This document shows, piece by piece, positions 1 to 6,301 of a DNA stretch of 8,555 nucleotides (within the stretch, counting starts at the first letter, position 1; every line of letters starts with the position of its first letter). Origin of the DNA: Candidatus Cloacimonadota bacterium. GTDB taxonomy: Bacteria; Cloacimonadota; Cloacimonadia; Cloacimonadales; Cloacimonadaceae. The DNA lies in NCBI GenBank assembly GCA_027318525.1, contig DAHVPA010000071.1:1-8555 (forward strand), given 5' to 3'. The notes below the pieces were generated by a model. The model was not told the DNA's origin. It made no database searches and saw only the letters and a list, made by a program, of their open reading frames with translations. The position numbers and the translations under genes were made by a program.

Positions 1-81
1 GATGTAAGAGCTGATAGAGGAAAAAATTGGTTGGCTGAGGCAGGGGTCTGTTACGGAAGCGGGGACTTATGTTAAAACGAA

Positions 82-99
82 GCTGAGAGAAGGCTCAGC
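82..99 (-). terminator. Possible intrinsic terminator overlapping the lipoprotein stop codon
   Basis: GCTGAG at 82-87 and CTCAGC at 94-99 form a perfect 6-bp stem with a 6-base loop. On the minus strand the stem is followed by TTCGTTTTAA, an imperfect T-rich run. The stop codon TGA (97-95) lies within the upstream arm. The stem is short and the T run interrupted, so the call is tentative. Confidence 0.4.
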
Positions 100-658
100 G
101 GTTCATCAGCAGCTTTTCCCAGGTTTGGAAGGAATCGGAAGCCCGGAGCACATCGTAAAATTCAAAATCATTGCGGACTTGTTCCAGCAGGGTGCGGTTG
201 ATTTCAAACTTGGGTATCATCAACTGGACAAAGGATTTGAAGACTTCATCACCGGATTGGGAGACGACGATGGTCTCTACATTGGAGGAAAGGATGTTGG
301 AAAAGCGTGCATTGGCTGTGGCAACGGAAATCAGTCTGCTTTTCTGCAGGGAGAGGGAATCAGTCAAAGCAGCTTCCCGGATGAACTTTTTCATCATATC
401 ATTGACATAGGATTGGACGGCGGGAGACATCTTGAGCAAGGCATCAGCTTTGGCGGCATCGCGGGAAGCAATGATGCTGAGTCCGGTCCCGATACCGTAG
501 GAATTGATGTGGAGATAGCTGGGCTGGGTATTCCACCAGACGGGTGCGTAGGGATGGGGAGAGGTGTCCTGAGCCAGGGATTTGTTTCTGCTGCATCCTG
601 ACATCAAAATCAGGGCGCATAATGCCGCTACTGTCAACATCAATATCTGCCGCTTCAT
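95..658 (-). CDS. LPP20-like outer-membrane-type lipoprotein
   Basis: Predicted lipoprotein of 187 aa, function unknown. Residues 1-21 are a short basic start plus a hydrophobic stretch ending in the lipobox MSGC, with Cys22 as the lipidation site. The mature part contains a P-x-WW motif, then YGIGTGLS and a following Ala/Asp-rich helix (RDAAKADALLK). This pattern resembles the LPP20 lipoprotein family (PxW..., YGxGxG.S...A..DA), in which a compact alpha/beta domain follows the anchor. The start at 658 is preferred over the in-frame ATG at 673, because GGGAGG lies at 669-664, five bases before the ATG and inside the longer reading. A TTGACA/TATAAT pair lies upstream, so the gene can be transcribed separately from mltG, which precedes it. 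The lipoprotein call is firm; the family call is moderate, and no reaction can be assigned. Confidence 0.8.
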   Translation of the reverse strand: MKRQILMLTVAALCALILMSGCSRNKSLAQDTSPHPYAPVWWNTQPSYLHINSYGIGTGLSIIASRDAAKADALLKMSPAVQSYVNDMMKKFIREAALTDSLSLQKSRLISVATANARFSNILSSNVETIVVSQSGDEVFKSFVQLMIPKFEINRTLLEQVRNDFEFYDVLRASDSFQTWEKLLMNR

Positions 659-663
659 CCAAA

Positions 664-669
664 CCTCCC
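664..669 (-). promoter_or_regulatory. Ribosome binding site fixing the LPP20-like start
   Basis: On the minus strand, GGGAGG is followed by the five-base spacer TTTGG and then ATG at 658. It is the strongest Shine-Dalgarno match upstream of this gene and decides the start against the ATG at 673. Confidence 0.7.
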
Positions 670-685
670 ACATTTTGGTAGCGAG

Positions 686-718
686 ATTATATTTTCAAAT
701 TGAGTCGGTTTATGTCAA
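686..718 (-). promoter_or_regulatory. Promoter-like TTGACA / TATAAT pair upstream of the LPP20-like gene
   Basis: On the minus strand a perfect TTGACA (718-713) and a perfect TATAAT (691-686) lie between the mltG stop and the lipoprotein start. The spacer is 21 bases, longer than the usual 16-18 of sigma-70 promoters. The two hexamers may therefore not work as a pair, or the organism's main sigma factor may tolerate other spacing. The position, 28 bases upstream of the start codon, suits a promoter. Confidence 0.45.
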
Positions 719-752
719 GATTTTATTAATCACTTCCGGGAAAGGGTTCTGC

Positions 753-1799
753 TTACCTGTCATACAGTTTTTGCTTGTTGATATGCTCGGCATAGGTTTT
801 GGAAAAGACATTGCGCCCTTCAAAATCGGCAAAGAAATAGAGGTATTCAGTAATTTCCGGATAATACACAGCCTGCAGGGAAGATGCGCTGGGATTGCAA
901 ATCGGGTTGGGCGGAAGTCCGCTGATTTTATATGTATTGTAGGGAGTGTCTATTTGCAGGTCGTCATAGGAGAGCTGCTTTTTGAATATTCCCTGGCGCT
1001 CGAGCGTGTAATCAATCGTGGGGCAGCTTTCCAGCTTCATTTTCTTTTTCAACCTGTTTAGAAAGACGCCTGCTATCAGAGGTTTTTCTTCTTCCTTGAC
1101 CGCTTCCTGCTCCACAATCGAAGCAAGTATCAGGTTGCGGTAAAACTCCTTTTGGTCATCAATCTCAAGATCGGCAGCTTTGATGCGCTGAAAGAACTGT
1201 CTGGTCATCAGAGCAAAGATTTGTTCATGCTCGAGGTCAATATCAAAGGCATAAGTTTCCGGATAAAGAAAGCCTTCCAGACTCATCGCATCAAAACCGG
1301 TAAGCTTCTTTACCAACTGGGGATTGGTTGCAGCAGCAAAGAGTGAATCATAGGAGCCGATACCGATTTTTTCCATTTCCCTGATGGTTCTGTAGAGTGA
1401 AAACCCTTCCGGAATGGTCAGATGAATCAGGGTGGAACGCCCTTCCTTGATGCGGTTGATGGTCTGGATGAGATTGACGTTGCCGCCAAAGACATATCTG
1501 CCGGCTTTCAGCTTTTTATCGCTTTTGGTCAGCCTTGCCAGGACATTGAACCAGATGGAGCTGCGGATGACCTTGCCTGATTTCAGTTCCCGTGCGATGG
1601 CTCGGGTGGATTGACCGGGTCTGATTCTGACGATTACTTCAGAAGTTTTGACAGGGATGAAGAGATTGTAAGCCGAGATGCCTACTCCGAGTAGTAAAAT
1701 CAGGCAGATAATAATCACCAGCCTGGTCAGCAGACGGCTTTTGGGCTTGGGTGATTCAACTGGTGCTTCGGTGATTACATCAGGTTGTGGTTGGTCCAT
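753..1799 (-). CDS. mltG: Endolytic murein transglycosylase MltG (YceG family)
   Basis: Inner-membrane lytic transglycosylase of 348 aa that in known members cleaves nascent glycan strands inside the chain and so helps end peptidoglycan polymerisation. Residues 1-24 are cytoplasmic, about 25-46 are one membrane helix, and the rest is periplasmic. After a LysM-like region (about 50-120) comes the YceG catalytic domain. ILASIVEQEA places the catalytic acid at Glu230, equivalent to E. coli Glu218. VFLNRL (245-250), the CPTIDY segment and the hallmark DTPYNTY...GLPPNPICNPS near 284-305 all fit the family, as does the length. AAAGGA at 1811-1806, six bases before the ATG, supports the start. The gene overlaps the end of ruvX by 20 bases, which suggests coupled translation. 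The catalytic residues are intact. Confidence 0.97.
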   Translation of the reverse strand: MDQPQPDVITEAPVESPKPKSRLLTRLVIIICLILLLGVGISAYNLFIPVKTSEVIVRIRPGQSTRAIARELKSGKVIRSSIWFNVLARLTKSDKKLKAGRYVFGGNVNLIQTINRIKEGRSTLIHLTIPEGFSLYRTIREMEKIGIGSYDSLFAAATNPQLVKKLTGFDAMSLEGFLYPETYAFDIDLEHEQIFALMTRQFFQRIKAADLEIDDQKEFYRNLILASIVEQEAVKEEEKPLIAGVFLNRLKKKMKLESCPTIDYTLERQGIFKKQLSYDDLQIDTPYNTYKISGLPPNPICNPSASSLQAVYYPEITEYLYFFADFEGRNVFSKTYAEHINKQKLYDR

Positions 1800-2214
1800 T
1801 GGTATTCCTTTCCAGATAACGTTTTAAGATAAGGCAGGCTGCCATTGCATCAATGACAGTTCTTGATTTTTTCCAGTCATAGCCCATTTCCTTGAGCAGG
1901 TCATTGGCATCGGAAGTGGTGTATCTTTCGTCAATGCCTGATACGGGGACACTGAGCCGGTCTTGCAGGATGGTAAGGATTTCTCTGGTTTCGATGGTTT
2001 TGGGAGTTTCATTGCCTTCCACACCCCAAGGGATGCCAAGGATGACCTCTCCCACCTGCTTTTCCCTGATAATCTCATTCAGTTTCAGGATAAGCTGTTC
2101 AATTCCGCTGTTGGGAATGGTCTCATAAGGTTTGGCAAAGATGCGCATGGGGTCGGAAAGTGCCAATCCGATTCTCTTTTCGCCATAATCGACTGCCAGG
2201 ATGCGTGATTCCAT
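1780..2214 (-). CDS. ruvX: RuvC-fold pre-16S rRNA nuclease / putative Holliday junction resolvase (YqgF)
   Basis: Protein of 144 aa from the YqgF/RuvX family, cytoplasmic RNase H-fold nucleases linked to 16S rRNA 5' end maturation and originally proposed as Holliday junction resolvases. The first strand carries the acidic residue in AVDYGEKRIGLALSD (Asp9). A GIPWG loop lies at 60-64, the second acidic site is in DERYTTSDA (Glu96), and the third is in IDAMAACLIL (Asp122). The catalytic triad therefore appears complete and the length is normal. The ATG shares one base with the upstream lipoprotein stop (TGATG), and no good Shine-Dalgarno sequence is seen, so translation is probably coupled. The overlap with mltG matches the ruvX-mltG neighbourhood known in Bacillus (yrrK-yrrL). 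Confidence 0.96.
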   Translation of the reverse strand: MESRILAVDYGEKRIGLALSDPMRIFAKPYETIPNSGIEQLILKLNEIIREKQVGEVILGIPWGVEGNETPKTIETREILTILQDRLSVPVSGIDERYTTSDANDLLKEMGYDWKKSRTVIDAMAACLILKRYLERNTNGPTTT

Positions 2215-2798
2215 CAGATATTGGATTCGTCCCGCCAGACGGCTATATACCAGAGGTTGTTGATGGGCTTGAGATAAAATCTAGCCACTCCATTGGAGCC
2301 GATGGAGCTGTTGCTTGAGGTATAAAGCAGTTGCAGGTCAAACAGACAAGGTATCACCACCCACGCTTCGTGTCCGGACTCGGGGTCTGATTGCCACTGT
2401 TCCTGAGGGGGGATTTGCAGCCTCAGATTGATTTGGTCGGGGGGTGGGTATGAGCCGTCGCTGGAGCCTTCTGTAAAGAGGTTTCTGTGATATTCCACTT
2501 CCTGTTCATATCCCCACCAGCTGTCTTTCAGACCATCATTATTCCAGTCTATGCCGATACTGCTGACTTCCGAGGAGAGCAATTCAAACCGGTAATCGCT
2601 TGCCAGACAACGCGTAAACAACTGCAGATTTTTCTGGGTGTAAGCCTGCTCGAGAGATTGCAAGACAGAGGCAGGACTGTCATTTACGACATTGACGATA
2701 TCGCTGTCCTGCATTCTGGGATGAAAGGGATTGGTGCAGGCGCTGGTCAAAAACAGACAGATGCAGAGAAGGATGGTAATTCTACACAGCATTTTCAT
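2214..2798 (-). CDS. Lipoprotein of unknown function, possibly NTF2-like, paralogue A
   Basis: Predicted lipoprotein of 194 aa. Residues 1-20 form a hydrophobic signal ending LTSAC, with Cys21 as the lipidation site. A region SVLQSLEQAYTQKN...LASDYRFEL (about 45-73) resembles the first helices and strand of NTF2/SnoaL-like domains, where a helical pair packs on a curved sheet. The protein ends in a Trp-rich strand (LWYIAVWRDES). DWNNDGLKD at 84-92 looks like part of a calcium-binding EF-hand or dockerin loop, but the acidic residue at loop position 12 is absent (Trp95). The start overlaps the previous gene by 17 bases; ATG at 2792 (Met3) is an alternative. There is no strong Shine-Dalgarno sequence, so coupling is likely. 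The general layout matches the neighbouring lipoprotein at 2782-3345. I do not recognise a named family with confidence. Confidence 0.85.
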   Translation of the reverse strand: MKMLCRITILLCICLFLTSACTNPFHPRMQDSDIVNVVNDSPASVLQSLEQAYTQKNLQLFTRCLASDYRFELLSSEVSSIGIDWNNDGLKDSWWGYEQEVEYHRNLFTEGSSDGSYPPPDQINLRLQIPPQEQWQSDPESGHEAWVVIPCLFDLQLLYTSSNSSIGSNGVARFYLKPINNLWYIAVWRDESNI

Positions 2799-3345
2799 AT
2801 TTCAGCTTGCCCCAGGTGGGTTGCATAACTGAGGAATCCGACCTGTAATCATACCACTTGATTATTCTCCAGAAGCCGTTGTCCTGCAACATCTGGATTT
2901 CAGCTTTTCCGGTATAACCGGTGGTCGAGGAATCGGCATTGGTAACCGTTATAGCGTATTTTCTATATAGTTTGACCGGGCTGGATGAAAGGTCATCTGC
3001 CTGCCCTGTAATGCTTTCCAGAGCGATGTTTATGGCAGAGGTCTGGTTATGCAGATTGTAGAGCATGTCACGTTCATTGTTTCTGCTCCACATGGTGGTA
3101 ATATTGTAGTCATTAACATCCTGGGGTGCAAAGTAAAACCTGAAATCCGGCATAAACAGATCACTGTATTTAGGCAGGTTGCGCTCATCTTCATATCCAT
3201 ATTCCAGATTCTGCAGGGCAAGCTGCCATGTGGTGTAAAAGCTGTTCCACAGTGGAGGCTTGTCCGGTTCTTCAGCTTCCCGCACGGAAAAGATATCGCA
3301 TCCGCAAAGGAAGACAAGCAGCAAAATCGGAATATATTTTTTCAT
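2782..3345 (-). CDS. Lipoprotein of unknown function, possibly NTF2-like, paralogue B
   Basis: Predicted lipoprotein of 187 aa and first gene of the minus-strand operon. The signal MKKYIPILLLVFLCGC ends in a lipobox with Cys16. Asp17 follows, the +2 residue that in E. coli holds lipoproteins in the inner membrane. The mature part has LALQNLEYGYEDERNLPKYS and MPDFRFYF (about 42-72), similar in order to the helix-helix-strand region of the next gene, and ends with GFWRIIKWYDYRSD. This supports a tandem duplication and possibly an NTF2-like fold. The reading frame stays open upstream to 3669, but that part lies antisense to the patatin-like gene and lacks a signal peptide; the ATG at 3345 starts a textbook lipoprotein signal. 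Shine-Dalgarno support is weak. No function is assigned. Confidence 0.83.
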   Translation of the reverse strand: MKKYIPILLLVFLCGCDIFSVREAEEPDKPPLWNSFYTTWQLALQNLEYGYEDERNLPKYSDLFMPDFRFYFAPQDVNDYNITTMWSRNNERDMLYNLHNQTSAINIALESITGQADDLSSSPVKLYRKYAITVTNADSSTTGYTGKAEIQMLQDNGFWRIIKWYDYRSDSSVMQPTWGKLKYENAV

Positions 3346-3384
3346 ATTCTCAGTTTTCCCGCATGGGAGATAGATGTCAATAAA

Positions 3385-3407
3385 AATGCATTTCCAACTG
3401 ATGCATT
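3385..3407. repeat. Inverted repeat AATGCAT-N9-ATGCATT in the divergent intergenic region
   Basis: AATGCAT (3385-3391) and ATGCATT (3401-3407) are perfect inverted arms separated by nine bases. They lie between the divergent lipoprotein (start 3345) and the patatin-like gene (preferred start 3461). Because ATGCAT is itself a palindrome, the site also reads as a direct repeat spaced 16 bases start to start. It could be an operator for a dimeric regulator or simply chance. Confidence 0.3.
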
Positions 3408-3460
3408 GGCTGAACCTCTCAGCTGTTTTATCTCTTGACGGTTTGAGCAACAGTATTGTG

Positions 3461-4369
3461 ATGTATTTAATGTTGAAACTAATTGAAGATAGGAAACCTA
3501 CAGCCCGGGTCATTCTGGGTGGAGGCGCAGCCCTAGGGTTGGCTGAAATCGGAGTGCTGGAAGTGCTGGAGGAATCCTTTGACATCACGGGAATCATCGG
3601 AACCAGCATCGGTTCTGTGATTGGGGGTCTGTATGCCTGCGGATACACCCCGCGTGAACTTTTACGCACAGCTGTTCAGGTCAATACGCGCAGTTTGCTC
3701 AGTCCCATCAATATCGACAGAAGCCTGAGCGGCATTTTTGATGGAAAGAAGGTGCTCCGTCTCTTTGAAGAATGGACCGGCGGCATCGATATTGAAGACT
3801 GCCGGATTCCTTTTCTGGCAGTCAGTTATGACCTGGTGGGAATGAATACTGTCATCCTGGACCACGGTTCTCTGGCAAAGGCTATGCGCGCCTCATCATC
3901 TGTTCCTTATATCTTTGCTCCTTTCAAAAAGGGCAGATATGCTTTAGTGGATGGAGGGGTGGAATATCCTCTGCCGCTGGGTCTGGAAGGCAACCTGCCG
4001 GGTGAGCTGACCATCGCGGTTAATGTCCTGCCTGTCAGGATACGCAAACCGGAGCTGCTCCAAACCGGAACCTCTGCTTCCAAAGCCAAAAAAATGCATA
4101 TCAATGAAGTTTTTCTCAATAGCGTCATCCAAAATCAGGCTTATCTGGCGATGCATTCCATCATCAACCATCATCCCGATCTGGTCATCGATGCCTGGTA
4201 TCCCGAAGGCACCGTATTTGGTTTTGATAAAGCGGAGACCTTTTATGGATGGGGGATTGCCAAAGCCAGGGAAGCTCTTGCCAGTTTTGAACAGCCCAAT
4301 TATCTGAAAAAGCTGCTCCGCACCTATAAACAGCTTGCCTCCAAGCTTTATTCCGGACAGGGATTGTGA
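3461..4369 (+). CDS. Patatin-like phospholipase / serine hydrolase
   Basis: Patatin-fold acyl hydrolase of 302 aa from this start. Members use a Ser-Asp dyad to cleave acyl esters, usually of lipids. Numbering from the ATG at 3461: the oxyanion loop GGGAALG is at 20-26, the nucleophile elbow GTSIG at 47-51 (Ser49), and the catalytic Asp in DGGVEYPLP is Asp164. All core motifs are intact, and the arrangement resembles the short RssA/YlbK-type bacterial patatins. No signal peptide is evident. The start is uncertain. ATG at 3374 has a GGGAGA in front but would add 29 atypical residues and leave only 28 bases to the divergent gene. ATG at 3470 is also possible. The LolC/LolE-like gene follows four bases after the stop, suggesting co-transcription and a lipid or envelope role, which is inference. 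Confidence 0.9.
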   Translation: MYLMLKLIEDRKPTARVILGGGAALGLAEIGVLEVLEESFDITGIIGTSIGSVIGGLYACGYTPRELLRTAVQVNTRSLLSPINIDRSLSGIFDGKKVLRLFEEWTGGIDIEDCRIPFLAVSYDLVGMNTVILDHGSLAKAMRASSSVPYIFAPFKKGRYALVDGGVEYPLPLGLEGNLPGELTIAVNVLPVRIRKPELLQTGTSASKAKKMHINEVFLNSVIQNQAYLAMHSIINHHPDLVIDAWYPEGTVFGFDKAETFYGWGIAKAREALASFEQPNYLKKLLRTYKQLASKLYSGQGL

Positions 4370-4373
4370 CCTC

Positions 4374-5684
4374 ATGCGCAAAGGATTGAGCCCTTCCCGT
4401 CAAGCAAATAATATGGACAATCGCAGCCTCGGATTTGTAGCATCCCGTTTTCTGACCTCTGGTAAAGGAAAAATCAATGGCAGGCACTGGCTTACATTTT
4501 GCGGAATCTGCCTTGGAGTCTTTGCTCTGCTCACTGTCAGCAGCGTCATGAACGGATTTGACCAGGATATGCGTCAGCGCGTAATCGGGACAAGGGCTGA
4601 GCTCAGGTTGGAAAGCCGCACCAAAGCTCCCCTTCAGCAGCAGGACAAACTGCTGCCTGCCCTGCTCAAACAGCCTGCCATCAAAGCCGCTTCACCTGTG
4701 GTCAGAAACGAACTCGTTCTGGTCAATTCCCGGGGCATGGCTGCCACAGTCTGCTTTGGGATTGATTTGACAGCGCACCGAAAGGTCAGTCCCGTTCTTT
4801 TGCCGTTTAGCGCTGAAATGCGTCACAAATCAGACAGTCAGTGGATTCAGGGGATTGTCAGCGGCAACCCGGATGCGTCAGCTCTGGAAACCGGAGGCAT
4901 AATTCTCGGCTCTGAGCTGGCTCTCAGTCTGCAAGCAGCGGTGGGTGATACCCTGCAGTTACTTTCTCCTCTGGGAACCGTTCCCACTCCTTTCGGGATG
5001 CTGCCGCGCACTCTGCCGGTCCGGGTGGAAGGCATCTTTATTGCCGGCATGCCTGAATACGACAGACTTTATTCCTATATCAGTTTGGAGTCAGCCCGTT
5101 TTTTCAGTGGTTATACGGATGAAATTGATTACATTGACCTCAAATCCAACGATTTCCGGCGGCTGTTTTCGATTACCCGCAGCTTGCAGAAAGCTTTTCC
5201 AGGCTACAAGGTGGAGAACTGGAGCGCTTATGACTCCAGCTTATACAATGCCATGCACTTTGAAAAATACCTCATGCTGGTGATTTTGGGACTGATGTTT
5301 GTCATCGCTTCTTTCAATATGAGCGGAAACATCTTCCGCACCGTGGTGCTAAAGCGCCGCTCTATCGGCATCCTCAAGACGCTGGGCTACACAGACCGGG
5401 AAGTGGTCGGTTTGTTTTTCCGTCAGGGGCTGGCAATTGCTGTGACGGGTATCTGCGTCGGTATCCTGTTGGCTTTGGCATTGCTGTCAATCCAGTCTGC
5501 CACGGGTTTTATCCAGCTTCCGGTCGGCAATATGCCCAATCTGATTTTGCCTGTATATCTCAAGTTGCAGGATTTTATCCTGATTCCTCTGGTCGCACTT
5601 TTGATTACGACGCTCAGCATCTGGCTGCCCTCCCGCAAAGCTGCTGCAGTCGAACCTGTCAGCCTCATCAGGGAAGTGGTCTGA
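4374..5684 (+). CDS. LolC/LolE-family ABC transporter permease (FtsX domain)
   Basis: Inner-membrane permease of 436 aa with the LolC/LolE layout: a first membrane helix at about 40-60, a periplasmic domain of some 235 residues, then three helices at about 298-318, 351-373 and 401-418. Family marks include VMNGFDQDM just after helix 1, VEGIFIAGMPEYD at the end of the periplasmic domain, and RRSIGILKTLG, the FtsX-type cytoplasmic loop that contacts the ATPase. In E. coli, LolCDE extracts outer-membrane lipoproteins for transfer to LolA. No LolD ATPase is visible here. Start choice: ATG at 4374 has AGGGA ten bases upstream and sits four bases after the previous stop. ATG at 4413 gives an N-terminus closer to known LolC but has no ribosome binding site. 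A MacB-like permease for another substrate is a less likely alternative. Confidence 0.88.
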   Translation: MRKGLSPSRQANNMDNRSLGFVASRFLTSGKGKINGRHWLTFCGICLGVFALLTVSSVMNGFDQDMRQRVIGTRAELRLESRTKAPLQQQDKLLPALLKQPAIKAASPVVRNELVLVNSRGMAATVCFGIDLTAHRKVSPVLLPFSAEMRHKSDSQWIQGIVSGNPDASALETGGIILGSELALSLQAAVGDTLQLLSPLGTVPTPFGMLPRTLPVRVEGIFIAGMPEYDRLYSYISLESARFFSGYTDEIDYIDLKSNDFRRLFSITRSLQKAFPGYKVENWSAYDSSLYNAMHFEKYLMLVILGLMFVIASFNMSGNIFRTVVLKRRSIGILKTLGYTDREVVGLFFRQGLAIAVTGICVGILLALALLSIQSATGFIQLPVGNMPNLILPVYLKLQDFILIPLVALLITTLSIWLPSRKAAAVEPVSLIREVV

Positions 5685-5704
5685 GCCGCCATCAATAAAG
5701 CAAT

Positions 5705-5752
5705 ACAGAGCTTTTCCCGAAGTCACATCCTGCAGTTTGTCAGCTCTGTTTT
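5705..5752 (+). terminator. Possible intrinsic terminator after the permease gene
   Basis: ACAGAGCT (5705-5712) and AGCTCTGT (5742-5749) make a perfect 8-bp stem, and with the last arm base a TTTT run follows (5749-5752). The 29-base loop is larger than usual, so efficiency is doubtful. Its position 20 bases after the permease stop and just before a new promoter-like sequence fits a transcription end. Confidence 0.4.
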
Positions 5753-5762
5753 CATTCATTCT

Positions 5763-5795
5763 TTGACAAAATTGTGCGTTGTATAATTGTATAGC
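5763..5795 (+). promoter_or_regulatory. Promoter-like region upstream of the ferritin-like gene
   Basis: A perfect TTGACA (5763-5768) is followed by TATAAT at 5782-5787 (13-base spacer) and TATAGC at 5790-5795 (21-base spacer). The two -10 candidates arise from a direct repeat of TTGTATA (5779-5785 and 5787-5793). Neither spacing is the classical 17. The region lies 33-65 bases before the start codon, where a promoter is expected after the presumed terminator. I see no clear Fur or PerR box. Confidence 0.45.
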
Positions 5796-5816
5796 TTTAT
5801 GAAATAAACCTGATGC

Positions 5817-5823
5817 AGGGAGG
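5817..5823 (+). promoter_or_regulatory. Strong ribosome binding site of the ferritin-like gene
   Basis: AGGGAGG ends four bases before the ATG at 5828. It selects this start over the in-frame ATG at 5813, whose codons would run through the site. Confidence 0.75.
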
Positions 5824-5827
5824 TCTG

Positions 5828-6301
5828 ATGCCTATCCACAAAGAGATTTTCAACCTGGCTATCCAGAACGAGATAATGTCCCAAAACCTCTATTCTGCCC
5901 TGGCTAAAAGCTTTGCCAGCAATCCCGATATCAGCAAAGTCTTGGCAGGACTCGTCCCGCTTGAGAAAATCCATGAGGAAAAGTTGCGCAAGGCGTTTCA
6001 GAAGGAGTTTCCCGGCGTCACACCCGAAGTTGACATCAAGCTCAGTCATCTGATTAAACCGGAAGATATCGACGACCCTCTGGCAGCGCTGGATTTTGCC
6101 ATCTCCCGCGAAATTGTGGCAGCCGAAATCTATGCCAAAATGGCTGCTTCCTCCACTGATTCCGAGCTCATGGAGTTTCTGCGCGGACTCTCTGCTGAAG
6201 AGGAAAACCACCGCGTTCTGCTGGAAACCGAGATTCTGCGCATCGATAATCTGATGACCTGGTTTGACCCCTCTGAACTCAACGGTCTGGTCGAGGATTG
6301 A
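5828..6301 (+). CDS. Ferritin-like di-iron protein (rubrerythrin-type four-helix bundle)
   Basis: Soluble protein of 157 aa with the complete ligand pattern of a ferritin-like di-iron site. Helix 1 has Glu15 followed by Tyr22, and helix 2 has Glu46-K-I-His49. Helix 3 has Glu95 and Tyr102, with the same seven-residue spacing as helix 1, and helix 4 has Glu125-E-N-His128. The two halves are thus internally symmetrical, as in rubrerythrins and related proteins that reduce peroxide or handle iron. There is no rubredoxin-like Cys4 domain in this polypeptide; the next gene, overlapping by four bases, encodes a Cys-rich small protein. The tail after residue 140 (about 17 aa, with WFDP) is outside the bundle. 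The exact activity (peroxidase, oxidase, iron storage or other) cannot be told from sequence alone. Confidence 0.88.
   Translation: MPIHKEIFNLAIQNEIMSQNLYSALAKSFASNPDISKVLAGLVPLEKIHEEKLRKAFQKEFPGVTPEVDIKLSHLIKPEDIDDPLAALDFAISREIVAAEIYAKMAASSTDSELMEFLRGLSAEEENHRVLLETEILRIDNLMTWFDPSELNGLVED

Noticed and set aside
1..75. Open plus-strand frame at the left edge ending in TAA at 73-75
   Set aside because: It could be the tail of a convergent gene, but only 24 codons are visible and nothing in them is recognisable.
125..601. Plus-strand ORF of 158 aa
   Set aside because: It is a shadow of the LPP20-like gene, with Gly/Asp-rich text and no recognisable domain.
3435..3463. TTGACG at 3435 as promoter for the patatin-like gene
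   Set aside because: No acceptable -10 lies at normal spacing, and transcription would begin at or beyond the start codon.
3346..3669. Upstream extension of paralogue B lipoprotein to 295 aa
   Set aside because: The added 108 residues are low-complexity and antisense to the patatin-like gene, and they would bury the lipoprotein signal peptide.
5756..6211. Minus-strand ORF of 151 aa
   Set aside because: It is antisense to the ferritin-like gene, which has the full ligand pattern and a strong ribosome binding site.
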